Positions 8,339 through 15,678 of a stretch of 64,000 nucleotides of DNA are shown piece by piece. The DNA is from Prauserella_A oleivorans (lineage in GTDB: Bacteria; Actinomycetota; Actinomycetes; Mycobacteriales; Pseudonocardiaceae): assembly GCF_042685745.1 (NCBI RefSeq), contig NZ_JBHUNT010000001.1:4712001-4776000 (forward strand), read 5' to 3'. The notes below the pieces were generated by a model. It searched no databases. It saw only the letters and a program-made list of their open reading frames with translations, and had not been told where the DNA came from. Every line of letters starts with the position of its first letter. Position 1 is the stretch's first letter. A program made the position numbers and the translations under genes.

Positions 8339-9547
8339 ATGGCCGGTTACGACGTCGACGAGGTCCGCAAACACTTCCCGGCGCTGCGTGAGGGCGCGGC
8401 GCATTTCGACGGCCCGGGTGGCTCACAAGTGCCCGAGGCCGTCGGTGAGGCGGTGGCACGGACGCTGTGCTCGGCCATCGCCAACCGCGGCACGGTGACC
8501 GCGGCGGAACGCCGGGCCGACCGTGTGGTGCTCGACGCCCGGCGGGCCGCGGCCGATCTGGTCGGCGGCCTGCCGGGCGGGATCGTGTTCGGGCGCAGCA
8601 TAACCCAGCTGACCTACGACTTCTCGCGCACGCTGGCCAAGGACTGGCAGCCCGGCGACGAGGTGATCGTGACCAGCCTCGACCACGACGCCAACATCCG
8701 CCCGTGGGTGCAGGCGGCCCGGGCCCGGGACGTCACGGTGCGCGTCGCCGGCTTCCACCCGGAGACCGGTGAGCTCGACGTGGCGGCCGTGACGGATTTG
8801 CTGTCCGAGCGGACCCGGGTGGTCGCGGTGACGGCGGCGTCGAACCTCCTCGGCACGCGGCCCGCGGTCGCCGAGATCACCGCCCGCGCCCACGAGGCGG
8901 GCGCGCTGACCTACGTCGACGGCGTCCACCTCACCCCGCACACGCTCGTCGACGTCACCGCCCTGGGCGCCGACTTCTACGCGTGCTCGCCGTACAAGTT
9001 CTTCGGCCCGCATCTCGGGTTCGTGGCGGCGCGCCCGGAGCTGCTGGAGACGCTGCGCCCGGACAAGCTGCTGCCCTCCACCGACGCGGTGCCGGAGCGG
9101 TTCGAGCTCGGCACGCTGCCCTACGAACTGCTCGCCGGCACGACGGCGGCGGTCGACTTCCTCGCGAACCTGGTGCCCGGCGACGGCTCCCGGCGCGAGC
9201 GGCTGGCGACATCGCTGCGGGCGGTCGAGCTGCACGAGGACGCGCTCGCCACCCGGCTCGAGGACGGCCTGGCCGCGATCGCGGGGGTACGGCTGTACGG
9301 CGCGCGCACACGGCACCGGACGCCGACCGTGCTGTTCACCGTGGATGGCGTGTCCCCCGCGACGGTGTACACGAAGCTGGCCGAGCGCGGCGTCAATGCC
9401 CCGGCGGGGACGTTCTACGCGCTGGAGTGCTCGCGCACGCTGGGGCTCGGCGACACCGGCGCGGTCCGGGCCGGCATCGCACCGTACACCACCGGGTCCG
9501 AAGTGGACACGCTCGTCACGGAGGTGGCACGGGTGGCGGGCGCGTGA
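8339..9547 (+). CDS. Cysteine desulfurase-like PLP aminotransferase (class V)
   Basis: Fold-type I PLP enzyme, 402 residues, of the class V aminotransferase/cysteine desulfurase superfamily. The PLP-binding lysine is in ADFYACSPYKFFGPHLGFV, preceded by the Asp and His of YVDGVHLTPHTLVD that contact the cofactor. The N-terminus has FDGPGGSQVPEAV, the small-domain opening of this subfamily (the TIGR01976 type, from memory). The usual SufS/IscS active-site Cys loop is not obvious, and no suf or isc genes lie nearby, so sulfur transfer to Fe-S assembly is not supported here. The start ATG is 21 bp after the preceding gene; a shared transcript is likely. Confidence 0.88.
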   Translation: MAGYDVDEVRKHFPALREGAAHFDGPGGSQVPEAVGEAVARTLCSAIANRGTVTAAERRADRVVLDARRAAADLVGGLPGGIVFGRSITQLTYDFSRTLAKDWQPGDEVIVTSLDHDANIRPWVQAARARDVTVRVAGFHPETGELDVAAVTDLLSERTRVVAVTAASNLLGTRPAVAEITARAHEAGALTYVDGVHLTPHTLVDVTALGADFYACSPYKFFGPHLGFVAARPELLETLRPDKLLPSTDAVPERFELGTLPYELLAGTTAAVDFLANLVPGDGSRRERLATSLRAVELHEDALATRLEDGLAAIAGVRLYGARTRHRTPTVLFTVDGVSPATVYTKLAERGVNAPAGTFYALECSRTLGLGDTGAVRAGIAPYTTGSEVDTLVTEVARVAGA

Positions 9548-9758
9548 GCGTACAGGGCCGGGCGGAGGGCCATCGTCGCGAACCGGACTCGTACGGGACA
9601 CCCGCACAAGACTCGCCCACGCCGCGTCGGCGCTCCGTATCGGCGTGACTGGGCGCAGACGGCGGCGGTCCTCCTCGGTGGGGGCCGCTGCCGCTTGTCG
9701 TCGGCCACGTACACTGCTCGGCCGAGCAGGGTGACACGGTGCGGCGACGCTCGCGTGC

Positions 9759-10131
9759 ATGATCTCCCCAGGACACACCAGCACCGCCGAAGGGACCGCC
9801 GCCAGTGGGCAGAACGAGCAGTCCCCGGCCGTGGCAACCCCGGCCACCGGCCCCGACCCGACCGGGCAGACCACCCCGCCCGGCACCGGCCGGCCCCCGG
9901 CCACTCCGCCGACCGGTGAGCCGCCAAAGCTGCACGGCGCCGGGGACAGGATGTTCACGCAGGCCGACCTCGGTCGACTGATCAACGCACGCATCCACCG
10001 CGAGACGTCAGGCTGAGGGGAACAAAACGCTCGCCCAGGATGACGCCGACAGCATCAACCCGACGGCTCTTGAAGAGGCGCAGACCACGGCCACGGAGGA
10101 CATCCCGCGAGGCCGCTGGTCAGGACCACCA
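9759..10131 (+). pseudogene. Phage capsid-scaffold-like remnant beside tRNA-Pro
   Basis: The open frame 9759-10016 begins with a Pro/Thr/Gly-rich run and ends in DRMFTQADLGRLINARIHRE, which resembles the FTQ-[AE]-[ED]-L-x-x-[IL]-x-x-R core of phage capsid-assembly scaffold proteins. After the stop, a +1 frame (from 10027) continues with ALEEAQTTATEDIPRGRW, like the helical LEEAQ stretch such proteins have next, so a frameshift seems to have split it. It ends just at the 3' end of tRNA-Pro (tRNA on the other strand), a usual phage integration point. No other phage gene is present. The similarity is by eye and short; 9548-9758, upstream, shows nothing I can identify. Confidence 0.4.
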
Positions 10132-10133
10132 AG

Positions 10134-10207
10134 TCGGGGTGACAGGATTTGAACCTGCGACCCTTCGCTCCCAAAGCGAATGCGCTACCAAGCTGCGCCA
10201 CACCCCG
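10134..10207 (-). tRNA. tRNA-Pro (anticodon TGG)
   Basis: On the reverse strand the sequence begins CGGGGTGTGGCGCAGCTTGG, has the anticodon arm TTCGC-TTTGGGA-GCGAA with TGG at 34-36, the T arm GCAGG-TTCAAAT-CCTGT, and a closing acceptor strand CACCCCG with discriminator A. The acceptor stem pairs fully. CCA is not encoded. Confidence 0.96.
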
Positions 10208-10285
10208 ATCCACCACGCCAGGGTGGTGTGCAGCCACCTTAGCGTGTGCCGCTAGACTACCGATGCGGCTGGTCACCGGTCGCAT

Positions 10286-10356
10286 GCGGGCGTAGCTCAA
10301 TGGTAGAGCCCCAGTCTTCCAAACTGGTGGTGCGGGTTCGATTCCCGTCGCCCGCT
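10286..10356 (+). tRNA. tRNA-Gly (anticodon TCC)
   Basis: Begins GCGGGCGTAGCTCAATGGTA, anticodon loop CTTCCAA with TCC, T arm GCGGG-TTCGATT-CCCGT, acceptor CGCCCGC and discriminator T. All arms pair. CCA is not encoded. It diverges from tRNA-Pro, 78 bp away. Confidence 0.96.
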
Positions 10357-10380
10357 CCGAGCACGAAACCCCAGGTCAAC

Positions 10381-10412
10381 AAGCGGCGGCCCCGACCGGG
10401 ACCGCCGCTTTT
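10381..10412. terminator. Hairpin terminator after tRNA-Gly
   Basis: A 9-bp stem AAGCGGCGG/CCGCCGCTT with a GC-rich 12-base loop, followed by TTTT. It lies 24 bp after tRNA-Gly and at the 3' end of the small minus-strand gene, so it can serve both directions. Confidence 0.75.
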
Positions 10413-10641
10413 ACTGTTGGTGCCCCAGCTGGCCGAGACAGGTCCCGCAGCGTGGCCGCTTGCTCCAGTGGTGTGTGCGGTCCAGCGGCACACAGCGGCG
10501 GCCGCACGCGGACCGCAGGCCGGCTGCGGTCAGGCGCTCCCGAGCCGGTGGGACCCAGTGGGTCGCGTGGCCGCCCGAGTCGGGCAGCCAGCCCCACCAC
10601 GAGGACAGGTAACGATCTGTGCCCAGCGGGCTGACGTGCAT
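10411..10641 (-). CDS. Small cysteine-containing hypothetical protein
   Basis: A 76-residue frame opening MHVSPLGTDRYLSSWWGWLP. The second half carries a CGRRC and a CGTC motif separated by DRTHHWSKRP, i.e. paired cysteines and histidines that could bind zinc. Small actinobacterial proteins with an HWV..., CGR and CxxC layout are common, usually without known function. The stop is inside the bidirectional hairpin at 10381-10412. There is no good ribosome binding site before the ATG, so the start and even its reality are moderately uncertain. Confidence 0.5.
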   Translation of the reverse strand: MHVSPLGTDRYLSSWWGWLPDSGGHATHWVPPARERLTAAGLRSACGRRCVPLDRTHHWSKRPRCGTCLGQLGHQQ

Positions 10642-10724
10642 GCGCCATCGTCACCGCGGCTTTCCGCGCGCGACGACACGGCACGCCCGCGCGAAACGTG
10701 AGCCTTACGCGTGTGCGCCCGTGT

Positions 10725-11171
10725 TTACGTGGACACCTTCCGCGTCGTCGCGAAGGCTCGCTCCGTCTCCCAGAACGCCCGCATCGACAGGATCAGCCCG
10801 TCCTCCCCGACGCGGTAGACGAAGACGCCGTCGGTGTCGACGCGATAGCCACCCGGCAGGAAACTCGTGATCGTGCCGACATTGGCGACCTCGTCGCCGG
10901 CGGCATGGGAGTCCCGGATGACGAACTCGAACCGCTCGACACCCGCGATCGCCTTGTCCCAGAACGCCGAGATGCCGTCCCTTCCGCGGTGCCCCTTGCC
11001 CTCCTCGTCGAACAGGGAGGGCCCGACGGGGTCCTCGACGACGGCGGCCGGGTCGAACAGCGCCAGCCACCGCTGCTTGTCCCCGGCCACCACGGCGGTC
11101 ATCGACTTCCACGCGGCCACCCGCGCCGGCGGCTGGCCGGTCTCGGTGTCCCAGCACACGGTCACGCTCAC
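10725..11171 (-). CDS. NTF2/SnoaL-like (ketosteroid-isomerase fold) protein
   Basis: A 148-residue NTF2-fold protein. Motifs typical of the fold: WKSMTAVVAGDKQRWLALFD at the N-terminal helix, DPAAVVEDPVGPSLFDEEGK, and GRDGISAFWDKAIAGVERFEF. The acidic residues in the pocket would allow an isomerase or hydratase activity on a steroid-like ring, but this is family inference. It starts (GTG) 15 bp after the stop of the LLM oxidoreductase and must be cotranscribed with it, so it shares the KstR-like operator. That context supports a role in sterol or polyprenoid catabolism. Confidence 0.8.
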   Translation of the reverse strand: MSVTVCWDTETGQPPARVAAWKSMTAVVAGDKQRWLALFDPAAVVEDPVGPSLFDEEGKGHRGRDGISAFWDKAIAGVERFEFVIRDSHAAGDEVANVGTITSFLPGGYRVDTDGVFVYRVGEDGLILSMRAFWETERAFATTRKVST

Positions 11172-11186
11172 GATCGCCTCCCCGGT

Positions 11187-12056
11187 CTAGAACTGCTCGA
11201 TGATCTCGGCGGCGAACTTCTTGATCGAGTCCTTCTTCCGCTCCAGCGGCGCATCGAAACCGAGTCCGTCGAACGTCCACGGCACCGTGATGACGTCGGT
11301 GACGCCGGCCTCGGCCTGCTGCCGGTAGCCGTCGAGGCCGAACCGGTCGATGCAGACGGCCTGGATCTCGAACGGCACGTCGGCGCGGCCGTACTCCGCC
11401 CGGAGCCGGTGCAGCCGCTGGATGGTGTCGCGCAGGTCGTCGAACTTCATCATCGCCGAGGCCCAGCCATCCCCCACGCGGGCCGCGCGGCGCAGGGCGG
11501 CCTCGGTGTGCCCGCCCACGTAGAACGGCACCGGCTCGGTGGGCGCCGGGCTCATCCGCAGCTTGCCGAAGTCGAAGAACTCGCCGTGGTACTCCACCAT
11601 GCCGCCGCCGAGGATCAGCCGGAGGACGTCGATGGCCTCGTCGACGCGCTTGCCGCGGCGCTCGTAGGGCGCTCCGCACCAGGCGAACTCCTCAGGTGCC
11701 CAGCCGACGCCGAGGCCGAGGCCGAACCGGTTGTTCGTCAGGTTGGCGACCGACCCGACCTGTCTGGCCAGCAGCACGGGGTTGCGGGAGCCGAGCTTGA
11801 GCACCGACGTGTAAAAGCGGATCCGGCTGGTGACCGCACCCATGGCCGCCGACGCGACGAGCGGGTCCACCCAGGGTGTCTCCTCGTCCCAGAAGCGGCT
11901 GCCGTCGGGGGTGTACGGATAGTCCGCGGAAACCTGCTCCGAGTAGAACAGCGAGTCCGGCAGCGCGATCGCCGAGAAACCGCACTCCTCGGCCGTCACG
12001 GCCAGCTCCGCCAGTTGGTCAAGGGGACTCAGGGCCACCGACAGTGTGAACCTCAT
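11187..12056 (-). CDS. LLM-class F420-dependent oxidoreductase
   Basis: Luciferase-like monooxygenase-fold enzyme of 289 residues, probably using cofactor F420. The fold is recognisable from LAELAVTAEECGFSAIALPD at the N-terminus, SRIRFYTSVLKLGSRNPVLL, and RFGLGLGVGWAPEEFAWCG with the subfamily's GxGxGW, followed by FYVGGHTEAALRRAARVGDG. It would oxidise or reduce a hydride-accepting substrate in the cytosol. It is the first gene of a two-gene operon with the NTF2-like protein. A perfect TNNAACNNGTTNNA box sits 10 bp upstream of the ATG. M. tuberculosis has a KstR-regulated LLM enzyme (Rv3520c) in its cholesterol regulon, so a sterol-catabolic role is plausible. Confidence 0.88.
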   Translation of the reverse strand: MRFTLSVALSPLDQLAELAVTAEECGFSAIALPDSLFYSEQVSADYPYTPDGSRFWDEETPWVDPLVASAAMGAVTSRIRFYTSVLKLGSRNPVLLARQVGSVANLTNNRFGLGLGVGWAPEEFAWCGAPYERRGKRVDEAIDVLRLILGGGMVEYHGEFFDFGKLRMSPAPTEPVPFYVGGHTEAALRRAARVGDGWASAMMKFDDLRDTIQRLHRLRAEYGRADVPFEIQAVCIDRFGLDGYRQQAEAGVTDVITVPWTFDGLGFDAPLERKKDSIKKFAAEIIEQF

Positions 12057-12066
12057 GCGGCAGAAC

Positions 12067-12080
12067 TATAACGTGTTCTA
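12067..12080. promoter_or_regulatory. KstR-like operator
   Basis: TATAACGTGTTCTA (reverse TAGAACACGTTATA) fits the published KstR consensus TNNAACNNGTTNNA on both strands. It lies 10 bases upstream of the LLM oxidoreductase start, where it would overlap the transcription start. No KstR gene is in the window. Confidence 0.6.
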
Positions 12081-12363
12081 GTTTTGGCCGCCACCCGGTG
12101 ATCGAGACCACGAGCGGAACTGTGATCTGGATCACTAAAGCACCTGTTTCGTATTCCACATTTCTCCGGACTGCACCCAGCTCGCGCGGCGGTTCGGTTT
12201 AAACATCGAATTCCAAATTGTTGACCACATCACCGGTTTCGGTGACACGGGGGTCGCCAACCAGCGGCTTTCCGTGTTTACCGTTTCGTTGCCGGACGCG
12301 AGGAAATCGCGCCGGTAGTCGGGGGAGCACATTCCGTGAACGAATACCTGTTGGAGGAAAAGC

Positions 12364-13104
12364 GTGCTCACGACACCGTGGAAACGAACTGCCGTGGTCG
12401 GCTTCGTCAGTGGTAGCGCCCTGCTGGGACTCGCCGGGACCTCCTCGGCTCTCATCCCCACCGAGCAGTCCCTCGACCAGGCCCCCGGCACGGTCGCCCG
12501 GGGCAGCCAGGTCACGTTCAGCGGCACGCTCACGGGCATGAACGACCGGCCTCTTCCGGGCGAGCCCGTGGACCTGGAGTGGCGGTCCGGCGAGGGCCCG
12601 TGGCAGGTCGCGGGATCGGCGACCACCGACGAGCAGGGCGCCGTCTCGATCCCCACCACCGTCGAGAAGACCTCCCAGTGGCGGTTCCACTACCGCGGCG
12701 ACCAGATCCACGATCCGTCGCTCTCGCGGGCACAAGACGTCCAGGCGCAGCAACCGATCAACCAGCGCATCGTCGACACGGCCGCCGCACAGGCGGGCAA
12801 GCCGTACTCCTACGGCGCCTCGGGCCCGTCCAGCTTCGACTGCTCCGGGCTGACCCAGTACGTGCACAAGCAGGTCGGCATCGACCTCCCGCGGACGTCC
12901 GGCGACCAGTACGCGGCGGTGCGGAAGATCGCCCAGGGCGACAAGGTGCCGGGCGACCTCGTGTTCTTCCACGACGGCGGCAGCGTGTACCACGTCGGCA
13001 TCTACGCGGGCGGCAACCAGATCTGGGCGGCACCGGAGTCCGGCGACGTGGTCCGCAAGCAGGACATCTACACGAGCTCGTACTACGTCGGCCGCGCCTG
13101 GTAA
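12364..13104 (+). CDS. Secreted NlpC/P60 cell-wall endopeptidase
   Basis: A 246-residue exported peptidoglycan hydrolase that cleaves stem-peptide bonds. GTG start with GGAGG seven bases upstream. A signal peptide covers about residues 1-30 (basic WKR, then hydrophobic, ending SSA). An Ig-like domain follows (about 35-125: GSQVTFSGTLTG...). The C-terminal NlpC/P60 domain shows the catalytic Cys in SSFDCSGLTQYVHKQ, and His in VYHVGIYAGGNQIWAAP. PGDLVFF is also typical. It stands alone. The 283 bp upstream (12081-12363) holds no gene and is less GC-rich than its surroundings, so it probably contains the promoter and a long leader. Confidence 0.92.
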   Translation: MLTTPWKRTAVVGFVSGSALLGLAGTSSALIPTEQSLDQAPGTVARGSQVTFSGTLTGMNDRPLPGEPVDLEWRSGEGPWQVAGSATTDEQGAVSIPTTVEKTSQWRFHYRGDQIHDPSLSRAQDVQAQQPINQRIVDTAAAQAGKPYSYGASGPSSFDCSGLTQYVHKQVGIDLPRTSGDQYAAVRKIAQGDKVPGDLVFFHDGGSVYHVGIYAGGNQIWAAPESGDVVRKQDIYTSSYYVGRAW

Positions 13105-13175
13105 CCATCTCGGGAACTCGCCGGGTAGTGTCCGCGTTGTCCGGTTCAAGGAACGACACAACCGGGGAGTGACCC

Positions 13176-13991
13176 ATGGGTACCGCGATCGTGCTGGTCG
13201 TGCTCCTTCTGATCATCGTCGGCGGCGGCTTCTACCTTGTGCGATCCCAGCAGCAGGCGAAACGCAACCAGCTCGAGGACGCCAAGGCGGAAGCCCGCCG
13301 CTGGCTGGAGCGGCTGGGCGGCCAGGTGCTGAACCTCACCGGCACCGACACCGCGTCCCAGCAGGCGCTGGCCGACGCGTCCGAGCGGTACAACGCCGCG
13401 GGCTCTCAGATGGAGCAGGCCCAGACCGTCGAGCAGGCGAAGCTCGTCAAGGAGACGGCACTGGAAGGGCTCTACTACGTGCGCGCCGCGCGGGAGGCGA
13501 TGGGCCTGGACCCGGGCCCCGAGCTGCCCGCGGACCGCGAGCGGGAACAGGCCGGCAAGGTGACCGAACACCGCGCCGTGGACGTCGAGGGACACCACTA
13601 CGAGGCGTCGCCGGAGCCGGGCGCCAACACGCCGCACTACTACCCCGGTGGCCGCGTGGCCGGACGGCCGGTGCCGCGTGGCTGGTACAGCGAGCCGTGG
13701 TGGAAGCCCGCCCTGGTCGCGGGCGCGTGGGGTCTCGGCTCGATGATGCTGTTCAGCGCCATGTTCTCCGGGATGGCCGGGATCGCCAGCGCCTCCGCCT
13801 GGGAGCAGGGGTATGACGCCGGGCAGGAGGACGCCATGGGTGAAGGCGGCGAAGGCGGAGATGCCGGTGACGGCGGCGACGCCGGTGGCGACTTCGGCGA
13901 CGGCGGCGGCGATGTCGGTGGCGGTGACTTCGGCGGGGGCGACTTCGGCGGCGGCTTCGGCGACTTCGGTGGTGACTTCGGAGGCTTCTGA
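13176..13991 (+). CDS. Membrane protein with Gly/Asp/Phe-rich tail (DUF1542-like)
   Basis: A 271-residue protein. Helix 1 at about residues 3-22, then a charged, mostly helical region (about 25-120, RNQLEDAKAEARRWLERLGG...) resembling DUF1542-type proteins, a second membrane segment (about 185-210, Met/Ala/Ser-rich) and a 50-residue tail of repeated GDFGG/GGGDFGG units ending in FGGF. Start ATG with GGGGAG seven bases upstream. Such G-D-F tails occur in YgcG/TPM-associated membrane proteins and are probably flexible or self-associating. Function unknown. The tail makes a long Pro/Ser/Lys frame on the other strand, which is an artefact. Confidence 0.8.
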   Translation: MGTAIVLVVLLLIIVGGGFYLVRSQQQAKRNQLEDAKAEARRWLERLGGQVLNLTGTDTASQQALADASERYNAAGSQMEQAQTVEQAKLVKETALEGLYYVRAAREAMGLDPGPELPADREREQAGKVTEHRAVDVEGHHYEASPEPGANTPHYYPGGRVAGRPVPRGWYSEPWWKPALVAGAWGLGSMMLFSAMFSGMAGIASASAWEQGYDAGQEDAMGEGGEGGDAGDGGDAGGDFGDGGGDVGGGDFGGGDFGGGFGDFGGDFGGF

Positions 13992-14001
13992 CGCCGACGA
14001 C

Positions 14002-14811
14002 TCACGCGGGCTGGCAGGTCGGGCACCAGTACAGGTTCCGGCCTGCCAGTTCCGTATGCGCGACCGGCGTCCCGCACACCAGGCACGGCTGGCCGGCGCG
14101 ACGGTAGACGTACACCTCACCGCCGTGGCGATCCTGGCGAGGCGCACGGCCGGTGACCCCGGGCAGGTGCTCGTCGGCGACGGTGTCGATTCGCCCTGTG
14201 CGCACACCCGCCCGCATGAGCGTCACCAGGTCGGCCCAGATGTCCTTCCACAGCGCCTCGTCGAGTGAGCGTCCGGGCAGCATCGGCGCCACGCCGTGCC
14301 GGAAGAGCACCTCGGCGCGGTACACGTTGCCGACGCCCGCGAGCACCGACTGGTCCATCAGCAACGCCGCGAGGGAGGTCCGCGAGCGCGAGATGCGTTC
14401 CCACGCCTGGTCGGGGCGGGCGTCGCGGCGCAGCGGGTCGGGACCGAGCCGGGCCTTGATCGCCTCGGCCTCCGGCTCGGTCAGCAGCTCGCACCGGGTG
14501 GGACCGCGCAGGTCGGTCCAGTGGGTCCGGCCGACCAGCCGCATCCGGACCTGACCGACCGGCGGCGTCTCGGGCAGGACGGCCTCGGTGAACGTGCCGT
14601 AGAGGCCCAGGTGGACATGCACGGTGCCCACGGGCCCATAGTGGTGGAAGAGATGTTTGCCGTAGGCCTCGGCACGCACCATTGGCACCCCGTCCAGGCG
14701 CGCCGCCTCGGCCGCGAACCGGCCTTGCGGGCTGGACACCCGCACCGGCGCACCCGCGTAGCGCCGCTGGTGCAGCCGGGCGAGCCGGTGCAGGGTGTGC
14801 CCCTCGGGCAT
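14002..14811 (-). CDS. nei: Fpg/Nei-family DNA glycosylase (Nei1-like)
   Basis: Base-excision repair glycosylase/AP lyase of 269 residues that removes oxidised bases. The mature N-terminus is PEGHTLHRLARLHQRR, with catalytic Pro2 and Glu3. Later come the helix-two-turn-helix (SLAALLMDQSVLAGVGNVYR) and a C-terminal zinc finger, CLVCGTPVAHTELAG...CPTC. It lines up with mycobacterial Rv2464c, and as there it follows rpiB. The ATG at 14811 overlaps the rpiB stop (ATGA); the longer open reading upstream lies antisense to other genes and is not used. Confidence 0.92.
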   Translation of the reverse strand: MPEGHTLHRLARLHQRRYAGAPVRVSSPQGRFAAEAARLDGVPMVRAEAYGKHLFHHYGPVGTVHVHLGLYGTFTEAVLPETPPVGQVRMRLVGRTHWTDLRGPTRCELLTEPEAEAIKARLGPDPLRRDARPDQAWERISRSRTSLAALLMDQSVLAGVGNVYRAEVLFRHGVAPMLPGRSLDEALWKDIWADLVTLMRAGVRTGRIDTVADEHLPGVTGRAPRQDRHGGEVYVYRRAGQPCLVCGTPVAHTELAGRNLYWCPTCQPA

Positions 14812-15284
14812 CAGGCCTCCGGAAGCTCCGGGGCCTTCCCGGTGCGCTCGAAGTCCATGACCTGCTCCACGCGGCGCACGTGGCGGGCGTCCGGGTCGAC
14901 GGGCGTGGCCAGGAACGCCTCGACGATCTCGGTGGCCTCCTCGAGGCTGTGCATCCGCGCGCCGACGCCGATCAGCTGGGCGTGGTTGTGCTGCCGGGTG
15001 AGCTTCGCCGTCTCGACGCTCCACGCCAGGCCGGCCCGCGCACCCGGGACCTTGTTCGCGGCGATCTGCTCGCCGTTGCCGGAGCCTCCGATCACGATGC
15101 CGAGGCTGCCCTCGTCGGCGACGACCCGGCGGGCCGTCTCGATGCAGAAGGGCGGGTAGTCGTCGGCCGCGTCGTAGACGTGCGGGCCGACGTCGGTGAC
15201 GTCGTGGCCCTGCTTCTCGAGGTGGGCGACGAGGTGATTCTTCAGCTCGAAGCCCGCATGATCGGATCCCAAATACACACGCAC
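14811..15284 (-). CDS. rpiB: Ribose-5-phosphate isomerase B
   Basis: Interconverts ribose-5-P and ribulose-5-P in the pentose phosphate pathway. The 157-residue protein starts VRVYLGSDHAGFELKNHLV, the family opening, followed by the active-site stretch of the actinobacterial B type, VIGGSGNGEQIAANKVPGAR, and ARMHSLEEATEIVEAFL. The GTG at 15284 matches the usual mature N-terminus. An in-frame ATG at 15302 (six residues longer) cannot be excluded, as neither has a clear ribosome site. Translationally coupled to nei downstream, the same order as Rv2465c-Rv2464c. The remnant gene at 15346 diverges from it. Confidence 0.93.
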   Translation of the reverse strand: MRVYLGSDHAGFELKNHLVAHLEKQGHDVTDVGPHVYDAADDYPPFCIETARRVVADEGSLGIVIGGSGNGEQIAANKVPGARAGLAWSVETAKLTRQHNHAQLIGVGARMHSLEEATEIVEAFLATPVDPDARHVRRVEQVMDFERTGKAPELPEA

Positions 15285-15345
15285 AGGCAGGCAGTGTGCC
15301 ATCCCGGCGGCGGCGCACCACGCCCACCCGGCATGCTGATGCGCC

Positions 15346-15678
15346 GTGAGCGTGTTCGCACAGACCGGGTACGGCATCCGGCTGGAGTGGCCGGGATCGA
15401 CCGGACCGCTGCGACCGTGCGTCGAGGACCACCTCGGGGCAGGCGCCGTCGTCGCGGCGCTGTTCGATGGCCGGGCGGGCACACCGGCACCGGAGGCGGT
15501 GCTCGCGGCGCGCGCCGTCGAGGCCGCGGGCACGGACGTGCCGGCACTGGTCACCGACTCGGTGTCGGGACGCGAACTCCGGGCCCACGGCGAGGCGTGC
15601 GTCCTGCAGCGGGCGGGCGCCGTGAACGTGTCCGCCCTTGCCCCACGGCTGGTCGAGGGGACGTACCGGAATGTCTGA
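15346..15678 (+). pseudogene. Internally deleted 2-phosphosulfolactate phosphatase-like gene
   Basis: A 110-residue frame joining two ends of a ComB-like (2-phosphosulfolactate phosphatase) protein. The beginning, VFAQTGYGIRLEWPGSTG, is the family's N-terminus. It runs straight into RPCVEDHLGAGAVVAALFDG and DSVSGRELRAHG, motifs that in full-length proteins (about 240 residues) occur in the last third. The middle portion with the magnesium and phosphate residues is missing, so no phosphatase activity is expected. The frame is intact and overlaps the following MBL-fold gene by 8 bases, so it may still be translated as a leader or small protein. Family call by eye. Confidence 0.6.

Noticed and set aside
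8339..9547. Calling the PLP enzyme SufS
   Set aside because: No suf genes nearby and the catalytic Cys loop is not evident; only the superfamily is supported.
12081..12363. Cyclic-di-AMP (ydaO) riboswitch expected before an NlpC/P60 gene
   Set aside because: I looked for the conserved GGGGAACC and the closing CGUAGGCG-type elements and did not find a convincing set.
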